The position numbers and the translations under genes were made by a program. 26,167 nt of DNA from an uncultured Lachnospiraceae bacterium (GTDB taxonomy: Bacteria; Bacillota; Clostridia; Lachnospirales; Lachnospiraceae), in contig CAJUJR010000043.1 in NCBI GenBank assembly GCA_910586605.1, positions 1-26,167 of the forward strand. The letters are read 5' to 3'. The notes below the pieces were generated by a model. That model did no database searches, was not told the DNA's origin, and saw only the letters and a program-made list of their open reading frames with translations. Below, in pieces: positions 7,801 through 13,328 of this stretch. The first letter of the stretch is position 1; each line of letters opens with the position of its first letter.

Positions 7801-8712
7801 TTATTCTTCTGGGAACTCCAATGTGCAGCTTTTTCCATCTTTTCCTGGAAATGTCTGCGGAAAAACTTTTCTAACCTGCCGCATATAATTCTCCGGCTGC
7901 AACATGGATGGGCTGTAATGTGTAAGCCACATTTCCTTAACCTTTGCCGCCTTCGCCACCTCTGCCGCCTCATAAAATGTCATATGCTTTTTTTCTGCTG
8001 CCTTTTCTTGCTTATCTTTCTCACCATACATCCCTTCGCATATCAGCAAATCAGAATCCACAGCGTTTTCAACCAGGCTCTGCGTCGGCCTGGTATCTGT
8101 GCAATACGTCAGCTTAATCCCCTGCCTTGCAGGCCCAATTACCATCTCCGGCGTATACACCCTTCCCTCCTGCTCAATTACCTCCCCCTTTTGCAAACGG
8201 CTCCATAGTTTCATCGGCACTTGGTTTTCCTGTGCCTTTTCCACAAAAAATCTACCTCCCCTTGGAACGGCTATGCTGTACCCATAACATACAACATTGT
8301 GGTTTACACGGAATGCCTTTAATTGGTATCCATTGATTTCTATCTCCTCTTCCGGCTTCTCCAGTTCATGGAAATGAATAGGAAAGGGAAGCCCCGGCGC
8401 AATAATGCGCAAGCTGTTTACCACCTTCTCCAGCCCCTTAGGTCCAATCAGGGTAACCGGGCTTGTCTTATCTGAATTTCCCATAGAAAGCAACAGCCCT
8501 GGAAGCCCTCCAATGTGGTCCCCATGATAATGTGTAAAGCAGATTGTATCAATTGGATTCATGCTCCAGCCCTTTTGCCGGATTGCAACCTGCGTACCTT
8601 CCCCACAATCAATCAGAAGGCTGCTTCCTCCTAACCTCGCCATCAATGATGTCAGCCAGCGCCCAGGAAGCGGCATCATGCCTCCTGTCCCCAATAAACA
8701 CACATCTAACAT
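7801..8712 (-). CDS. rnz: Ribonuclease Z
   Basis: 303 residues from the ATG at 8712, a metallo-beta-lactamase-fold endonuclease that cuts the 3' trailer of tRNA precursors. It begins MLDVCLLGTGGMMPLPGRWL, typical for clostridial RNase Z. The metal motif HYHGDH is at ~61-66, followed by NHNVVCYGY, YCTDTRP and a C-terminal HYSPSM. An alternative start four codons upstream (8724) is possible; neither has an ideal ribosome binding site. It sits 44 bp before the DUF6715-like gene and probably forms a unit with it and tsaD. Confidence 0.93.
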   Translation of the reverse strand: MLDVCLLGTGGMMPLPGRWLTSLMARLGGSSLLIDCGEGTQVAIRQKGWSMNPIDTICFTHYHGDHIGGLPGLLLSMGNSDKTSPVTLIGPKGLEKVVNSLRIIAPGLPFPIHFHELEKPEEEIEINGYQLKAFRVNHNVVCYGYSIAVPRGGRFFVEKAQENQVPMKLWSRLQKGEVIEQEGRVYTPEMVIGPARQGIKLTYCTDTRPTQSLVENAVDSDLLICEGMYGEKDKQEKAAEKKHMTFYEAAEVAKAAKVKEMWLTHYSPSMLQPENYMRQVRKVFPQTFPGKDGKSCTLEFPEE

Positions 8713-8781
8713 ATCCTTAAACATCCTTTCACATTAAAAAGCATACCACCACGTTACAGCGCAGTTTCCTATTACATAAAA

Positions 8782-8808
8782 AATCGGTGACATATAATAT
8801 CACCGATT
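8782..8808 (-). terminator. Rho-independent terminator
   Basis: AATCGGTGA and TCACCGATT form a perfect 9-bp stem with a 9-base loop. On the minus strand the stem is followed by a run of T. It lies downstream of the small zinc-binding-type gene and upstream of rnz, separating the two units. Confidence 0.85.
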
Positions 8809-8847
8809 AGTATAACACACTCTAAATTATTTTCCAAATGTTTCCAA

Positions 8848-9069
8848 TTAAAGTTCCAATACCTCTGTTATTTCAGGAGGAATCACAAAAGACGAAACCA
8901 TTTTGTCATAGCAGTCTTCACACATAATAAAAGAATGCAGCGTAACATCTTTTTTGGAAAAATATCCCCACTCTTTCTTCCCTTCAAAAACATCCTCCCG
9001 CAAGATATTATTTTCCATCTGTATCTTTTTACCACATGCGTTGCAAAAAAGTTCTTTCCTCGCCCTCAT
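8848..9069 (-). CDS. Small protein with two CxxC pairs (zinc-ribbon-like)
   Basis: 73 residues with CNACGKK at 9-15 and CEDCYDK near residues 51-57, a likely four-cysteine zinc site. The rest is unremarkable, ending VIPPEITEVLEL. A GGAGGG lies 8 bases before the ATG, and a strong terminator follows the gene, which supports a real gene. I do not recognise a named family. It may be a small regulatory or structural protein. Confidence 0.72.
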   Translation of the reverse strand: MRARKELFCNACGKKIQMENNILREDVFEGKKEWGYFSKKDVTLHSFIMCEDCYDKMVSSFVIPPEITEVLEL

Positions 9070-9134
9070 CTGCCGTCCCTCCGTTTTCTTTTCATACGGT
9101 ATGCACTCTGCCCCTTCTTTGCAGCTGCCAACAC

Positions 9135-9485
9135 CTAGAAAAAGTATAACGGAAAATTCTCTATTTGTATAGTGGAAAAGGCTGGAATAGGGGCAACAGC
9201 ATTTTTAGTGTTACTCTCCAAACACGCGCTAGCAGCCACTTTACATTCAAAGATAATTGCCCGTCCTTTTCTTATCTTTTGTGTTATAGATTGTGGTATA
9301 CCAGCTTCCCGCATTGATTTATCAAGTTTCTCTTTTTGTACAATCCACTTTTGCATATATGGTTGATTACTGTGATATCAATTTCCCAAATCACTTCTGC
9401 TTCCACAGTAATGCTCAAACCATCCTATCTGTTCTCCGCATTCACAAACAATTTCATACCATTTATTACCACTCCGATGCACCAT
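9135..9485 (-). pseudogene. Possible broken small ORF with a cysteine cluster
   Basis: An open frame runs from an ATG at 9485 to 9135, interrupted by a single TGA at 9378-9380. The first part contains WYEIVCECGEQIGWFEHYC, a cysteine-rich stretch; the second contains KLDKSMREAGIPQSITQKIR. I do not recognise either part. It lies in the AT-rich strip with other remnants, so a decayed gene is plausible, but chance openness cannot be excluded. Confidence 0.25.
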
Positions 9486-9572
9486 CCAAGAGACAAAAGT
9501 GCCGTTTTACTTAATCCACACATAATATTGCTATGTTAAAAACTTCTTATTCGATTATAATGTATAGAAATT

Positions 9573-9897
9573 TTATAATATTTTCCTCAAAAAATTTTTT
9601 CTCATTTGTAAAATCAACCTTGAATTCCTTTCCATGTGATATGTATAAGCAGCATATTCGGGCTTCATCCCAAGAATATTCAGGTATGCTAACATAAAAG
9701 CCACCAACTCCTGTTTATAGGTATAGTCAACAACGGTCGTTACCACCACGTCATCCAATCGCTATTTAACATTAGCTTGTAGCTCCATACATTTTATAAT
9801 TATCAGGATCAAGCATATCAATGATATATTGTTGTCCACAGACCACTTATACCAATATGGGTCTCCCATCCAGTTTTGTTTTTGCTGAGTATTTCAT
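9573..9897 (-). pseudogene. Frameshifted remnant, possibly of a Cap4/DUF4297-type nuclease gene
   Basis: A good ribosome binding site (GGAGAGGG) precedes an ATG at 9897. The reading then moves between frames and gives DPYWYKWSV, GQQYIIDMLDPDN, ELQANVK-stop and RLDDVVV in the expected order along about 150 bases. The first junction can be explained by a lost G. From memory, the pattern ...LQANV...LDDVVV resembles the start of dsDNA-nuclease/Cap4-type (DUF4297) proteins that continue into a VKH motif. That continuation is missing: a 50-residue stretch of unrecognised sequence (YTYKQELVAFMLAYLN...) follows instead, suggesting an internal deletion. The family call is tentative; the decay is directly visible. 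Confidence 0.4.
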
Positions 9898-9943
9898 ATA
9901 ACCCTCTCCAAGATAAATAGTATTTAATCGTCATATTTGTATA

Positions 9944-10786
9944 TCACTTTTCCTCAATCGATTTTATCTGTTCCGCCGCATTAAGAACATTCAACTGATA
10001 CTCTGCAATTTCCTTTAAAATCTGAAATCTTTCTGCCTTATTTCTACCTTCACGAATCATTTGTGCATTATGTGTTTCCAAATTAGACAAAACTGTAAGT
10101 TCATTTATTGAAGCAAAATCTCTTACATTATTCTTTTTTGCTAATTCAGGATTTTCATCCCTCCATGCTTTTGCAGTAAATCCGAACAATGCAACATTCA
10201 AAATATCCGCTTCCTCTGCATATACCAGCCACTCCAGATTTTCTTTATAATTTTCTGATGGAATCAAATAATTTTTAACTGCATCCGTTTGGATTAAATA
10301 ATTGTTTTTAGACAGAAATCTTTTTGCATCCCATACAATTTTCTTTGCATCATTCTCCACCTCTTTCAACCTTTGAAATTCTTTGATCAAATATAGTTTA
10401 AAAACAGAGCTGATCGCCGAAGCAAATTCAAATGCAATATCTTTATGCGCATACGTTCCTCCATATTTTCCACGTTTCACAAATAATCCTATCGCTTCTG
10501 TCTTTTCAATCCATTCCGAAACACTTAGTACAAATGTATGTAAACCTGCTTCGCTTTTAAAGTGGTCGAATTCGACCACTTTAAAGGCAGGATTATAGAT
10601 CTGTTCCCACGTACCTAAAAATTCCAAAGTTGCTCTGTTCCGCATCCAGTTTTTTACAACATCTGCTCCTCGGGACTCACCGACTTTGGCTTTTGCAATA
10701 TCAGTAATACAGATATAATCATCAAAATTTTCCTCTGAAACAGTAACATTGATGTTTTGCACCACAATTACTTTATTTTTTCCCAT
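9944..10786 (-). CDS. KilA-N domain protein
   Basis: 280 residues. The KilA-N DNA-binding domain spans roughly 5-135, with YICITDIAKAK at ~24-34, VVKNWMRNRATLEFLGTWE at ~43-61, FDHFKSEAG at ~73-81 and VKRGKYGGTYAHKDIAFEFA at ~103-122. The C-terminal half is helical and charged. Such proteins are found in phages and as accessory genes in gut Bacillota; the cellular role is unknown. A GGGAGGAG lies about 5 bases upstream of the ATG. Codons 68-77 form a perfect 30-bp DNA palindrome. The gene sits among decayed genes in an AT-rich strip, consistent with horizontal acquisition, but is itself intact. Confidence 0.88.
   Translation of the reverse strand: MGKNKVIVVQNINVTVSEENFDDYICITDIAKAKVGESRGADVVKNWMRNRATLEFLGTWEQIYNPAFKVVEFDHFKSEAGLHTFVLSVSEWIEKTEAIGLFVKRGKYGGTYAHKDIAFEFASAISSVFKLYLIKEFQRLKEVENDAKKIVWDAKRFLSKNNYLIQTDAVKNYLIPSENYKENLEWLVYAEEADILNVALFGFTAKAWRDENPELAKKNNVRDFASINELTVLSNLETHNAQMIREGRNKAERFQILKEIAEYQLNVLNAAEQIKSIEEK
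10556..10585. repeat. 30-bp perfect palindrome inside the KilA-N gene
   Basis: The half-site TTTAAAGTGGTCGAA at 10556-10570 is followed without spacer by its exact reverse complement to 10585. It falls in frame and encodes residues 68-77 (FKVVEFDHFK). It could be an operator or cruciform site, or result from codon convergence in a conserved motif. Confidence 0.9.
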
Positions 10787-10823
10787 CCCTCTCCTCCCGT
10801 ATCGCCTTAATGAAAATCCTATT

Positions 10824-11027
10824 TCATTTATAAAAGCAAAAAAATCTTTTTAACATGCTTTGAGCCAATGTTTTCCCAAAACGCCTTGGCCTTGTAAACA
10901 AATACTGTATTAATCTCCTGTTCCAGTATATCCCTTATCAGCAGGTATTATCTATATAATAGTACCCATTGTCCACCATCTTTTTGTAAAATTCAACCCC
11001 GATGGGGATTGGGCTTCGATGTCCCAT
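10824..11027 (-). pseudogene. Truncated, frameshifted AAA-ATPase-like gene (PF09820 type)
   Basis: An intact ribosome binding site (AAGGAGGT, 7 bases before the ATG at 11027) leads into PIPIGVEFYKKMVDNGYYY followed by IDNT and a stop. In other frames further on come IRDILEQEI and then RPRRFGKTLAQSMLKRFF, ending at a TGA at 10824-10826. This order (P-I-G-x-x-x-F, YYYVDKT-like, L-x-RPRRFGKT) is the N-terminal signature of AAA-ATPase-like proteins with a C-terminal PD-(D/E)XK domain. At least two frameshifts and loss of everything after the P-loop make it non-functional. It starts 15 bp after the rimI stop. Confidence 0.8.
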
Positions 11028-11042
11028 ACAAGGCACCTCCTT

Positions 11043-11483
11043 TTACCTTCCTGCTATCCCATACCGCATTACTATTGCATCTTCTGTGGGGGCACGGTAA
11101 TACCCCTTCCGTATGCCTGTTTTTTGAAAGCCAAACTTTTCATATAGGGCAAATGCAGCCTGATTACTTTCCCGCACCTCCAGGAATATTTCTTCTGCCC
11201 CTCTTCCTATTGCTGAGTGGATAGCCTTTTCCAGAAGCCTCCTGCCAATCCCCTGCCTGCGGCAAGAAGGCAATACTGCCATATTGCACAAGTCCCCGGT
11301 CTCAGCAGAAAGCCAGACGCCACAATAACCGATAATCCCCATTTCTTCCTCTGCTACAAAATAAACCGTATATTCTGACTGCAAGGCATCCTGAAAGCTT
11401 TTTTTACTCCAGGGGTTAGAAAAAATTTCCTGTTCAAGCATTGCTACCGCATCAACATCCTGTCCCTGCATCTGGCGTATCAT
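11043..11483 (-). CDS. rimI: Ribosomal-protein-alanine N-acetyltransferase RimI
   Basis: 146-residue GNAT acetyltransferase. The acetyl-CoA binding loop RRQGIGRR is at ~75-82, after NMAVLPSC; EVRESNQAAFALYEKFGF at ~102-119 is typical of RimI. It acetylates the N-terminal amine of ribosomal protein S18 in the enterobacterial model; broader targets are possible. Its ATG overlaps the tsaB stop by 4 bases (ATGA type), so it is translated with tsaB. In many Bacillota tsaE-tsaB-rimI-tsaD are adjacent; here the gene order is broken after rimI by the accessory strip. Confidence 0.93.
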   Translation of the reverse strand: MIRQMQGQDVDAVAMLEQEIFSNPWSKKSFQDALQSEYTVYFVAEEEMGIIGYCGVWLSAETGDLCNMAVLPSCRRQGIGRRLLEKAIHSAIGRGAEEIFLEVRESNQAAFALYEKFGFQKTGIRKGYYRAPTEDAIVMRYGIAGR

Positions 11484-12220
11484 CCAAGCTTCCCTCCATC
11501 TGTCTTGGCACTGTTTTCCGAAAGCCGTTTTGCCCGTTCCCTCTCAGCTTGGGACTGGCGCAAATAAACTGGCACATGCTCTTTCGCATCTATCCCTTTT
11601 CCCTGCTGTAGATAAACAGCGCCTAAAGCAGCAATGGAGGCGGCACTCTGCCTGTTTAAGTGCAGCGGTACAATATCAAATACTATATTCGTTTCCTTTT
11701 GCAGCACCTGGCTATAAACCGCCGTCCCATCTCCCAAGTAATGTACCTTTTCCCCTAATTCATTGACTCTCTGGATTACCTCTGATATATCAGCCGCTGT
11801 CTGTCCCCAAATGCATTCCAACGCCCCATCCTCCCCAAAACGGTATATTCCTGTATATACCTGGTTTCTCCGGGCATCCATAAGCGGGCAGATTATCCCA
11901 TCTGCATACGCAAGACGATATGCAAGCCCTTCAAGCGTCGGCACCGGAACAACAGGTTTCCCCAATGCAAGCGCCATCCCTTTTGCCGTTGATGAACCAA
12001 TCCTAAGCCCTGTAAAAGACCCTGGACCTGCAGATACTGCAATTCCGTCAAGTTCTTCCAATCCAATCCCCGACATAGCGACTGCCTGGTCAATCATTGG
12101 CAGAAGTGTCTGTGAGTGTGTCTGCTTATTATTTACTGTAAATTCTGAAACAAGTATATCACCTGCCACAATCGCAGCCGATGCAACCAAGCCAGAACTT
12201 TCTATTCCTAAAATTTTCAT
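11480..12220 (-). CDS. tsaB: t6A biosynthesis protein TsaB
   Basis: 246 residues, an ASKHA-fold pseudo-enzyme that pairs with TsaD in the t6A threonylcarbamoyl transfer complex. It starts MKILGIESSGLVASAAIV, with THSQTLLPMID at ~34-44 and the signature SAGPGSFTGLRIG at ~63-75. Length is normal. The start codon overlaps the tsaE stop by 4 bases and the stop overlaps the rimI start by 4 bases, a tightly coupled tsaE-tsaB-rimI unit. Confidence 0.96.
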   Translation of the reverse strand: MKILGIESSGLVASAAIVAGDILVSEFTVNNKQTHSQTLLPMIDQAVAMSGIGLEELDGIAVSAGPGSFTGLRIGSSTAKGMALALGKPVVPVPTLEGLAYRLAYADGIICPLMDARRNQVYTGIYRFGEDGALECIWGQTAADISEVIQRVNELGEKVHYLGDGTAVYSQVLQKETNIVFDIVPLHLNRQSAASIAALGAVYLQQGKGIDAKEHVPVYLRQSQAERERAKRLSENSAKTDGGKLG

Positions 12221-12660
12221 ATTATGTCCATTCCTTCTATTACAATTTCCCGATAGTCAAACCCTTTTTCTAGGTTCTTTGCAATTGTTACTGTAACTGC
12301 TTTATCTGGAAGGATTTCCTGTATCAGCCCTGCCCATTCCACCAGGCAGGCGCCATCCCCGTAAAAATAGTCCTCATATCCAATCTCTTCCATTTCTTCT
12401 ATATCTGCAATCCGGTATACGTCAAAATGGTAAAATGGAAGCCTCCCCCCTTCATATACCTGCAATATCGTAAAAGTAGGGCTGGAAACTGGCTCTGTTA
12501 TACCAAGCCCCTCTCCAATCCCTTTAGAAAAAACGGTTTTCCCAACTCCCAAATCACCATTTAACAAAATAACGTCCCCAGCTTTGCATGACTTCCCAAG
12601 CTTGCTGCCAAGCAGCAAAGTTTCCTTTGCAGACCAGCTTTCATATACCTGCCTACTCAC
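12217..12660 (-). CDS. tsaE: t6A biosynthesis ATPase TsaE
   Basis: 147 residues, the ATPase that drives turnover of the TsaB-TsaD complex. Walker A GDLGVGKT is at 35-42, followed by SSPTFTIL at ~59-66, HFDVYR at 78-83 and VEWA at ~107-110. These are all family hallmarks. The start overlaps the ycxB-like stop by 8 bases, so translation is probably coupled. Confidence 0.95.
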   Translation of the reverse strand: MSRQVYESWSAKETLLLGSKLGKSCKAGDVILLNGDLGVGKTVFSKGIGEGLGITEPVSSPTFTILQVYEGGRLPFYHFDVYRIADIEEMEEIGYEDYFYGDGACLVEWAGLIQEILPDKAVTVTIAKNLEKGFDYREIVIEGMDII

Positions 12661-13192
12661 GGCCTGTCCCCTCCTCTGCTATTTCCTCTTCCTCTGGAAC
12701 ATAATCTTTGTACTTTTCCATCTGCCCCCTAATAAACGAGCAAATTTCATTATATTTCCCCCCACACTGCCCCTCCGGGAAAATAAATGCCCGTACAGGC
12801 GACATATACAGATAAACTCCCTTTTTGGCATAAACAGCCTTGCGTATGTCATACCATTTCACCTGTACTTCCTGTCCATCCTGGCTGACACAGATTCCAT
12901 CCTCTGACAAAATATAATGGAGCGCTGCATTAATATTTTCACTTCTCTTAATCTGCATCTTGCATTTTGCATAAAGCATCAATGGCTGGATAATTGTAAA
13001 TAAAGCAGCAACAAAAACCAACAGCAGGCTTGTTGTCGCCGAGAAACTGCCAAGCGTCGCCAGGCATGTAACTAAAGCGGCAAAGCTGATAAACAAGCTG
13101 AAAATCCCAGATATACTGTAATATGTATGGCGCAGTGTAAAAGAAAACAGCTCTCTTGTCTGTAGTGTTACATCAAAATCAATATCCTTCAT
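12653..13192 (-). CDS. YcxB-like membrane protein
   Basis: 179 residues with two membrane segments at about 27-47 and 53-75. A C-terminal cytosolic domain follows, containing HYILSEDGICVSQDGQEVQV and KWYDIRKAVYAKKGVYLYMS. This matches the YcxB-like pattern (PF14317: two helices then a PH-like domain). It ends in an acidic tail (PEEEEIAEEGTG). It is the first gene of the unit leading into tsaE-tsaB-rimI and has its own promoter in the divergent region. Function is unknown. Confidence 0.82.
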   Translation of the reverse strand: MKDIDFDVTLQTRELFSFTLRHTYYSISGIFSLFISFAALVTCLATLGSFSATTSLLLVFVAALFTIIQPLMLYAKCKMQIKRSENINAALHYILSEDGICVSQDGQEVQVKWYDIRKAVYAKKGVYLYMSPVRAFIFPEGQCGGKYNEICSFIRGQMEKYKDYVPEEEEIAEEGTGRE

Positions 13193-13227
13193 ATCATTCC
13201 ATTCCTTTTCTCGTTACTATTTTATTT

Positions 13228-13255
13228 ATTATATCAAAAGAAATAAAAAAAACAA
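13228..13255 (-). promoter_or_regulatory. Promoter of the ycxB-tsaE-tsaB-rimI unit
   Basis: On the minus strand a -35-like TTGTTT (13250-13255) and a perfect TATAAT (13228-13233) are separated by 16 bases. It lies about 35 bases upstream of the ycxB-like ATG in the divergent region shared with the RelA-like fusion gene. Confidence 0.55.
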
Positions 13256-13276
13256 TATACGAACCTGCCTGTTTTA

Positions 13277-13285
13277 TGGTATGAT
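13277..13285 (+). promoter_or_regulatory. Extended -10 promoter of the RelA-like fusion gene
   Basis: TGGTATGAT is a TGn plus TATGAT extended -10, with no clear -35. The expected transcription start near 13292 gives a leader of about 37 bases to the ATG at 13329. It is only about 45 bp from the opposing promoter, so the two may interfere. Confidence 0.45.
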
Positions 13286-13328
13286 GAATATACTGTTAAA
13301 TGATAAGTGTTGTATAAGGGGGCAGTCT

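Noticed and set aside
9944..10786. KilA-N gene as evidence of a resident prophage
   Set aside because: No capsid, portal, terminase, lysis or integrase genes are nearby. It is a solitary accessory gene.
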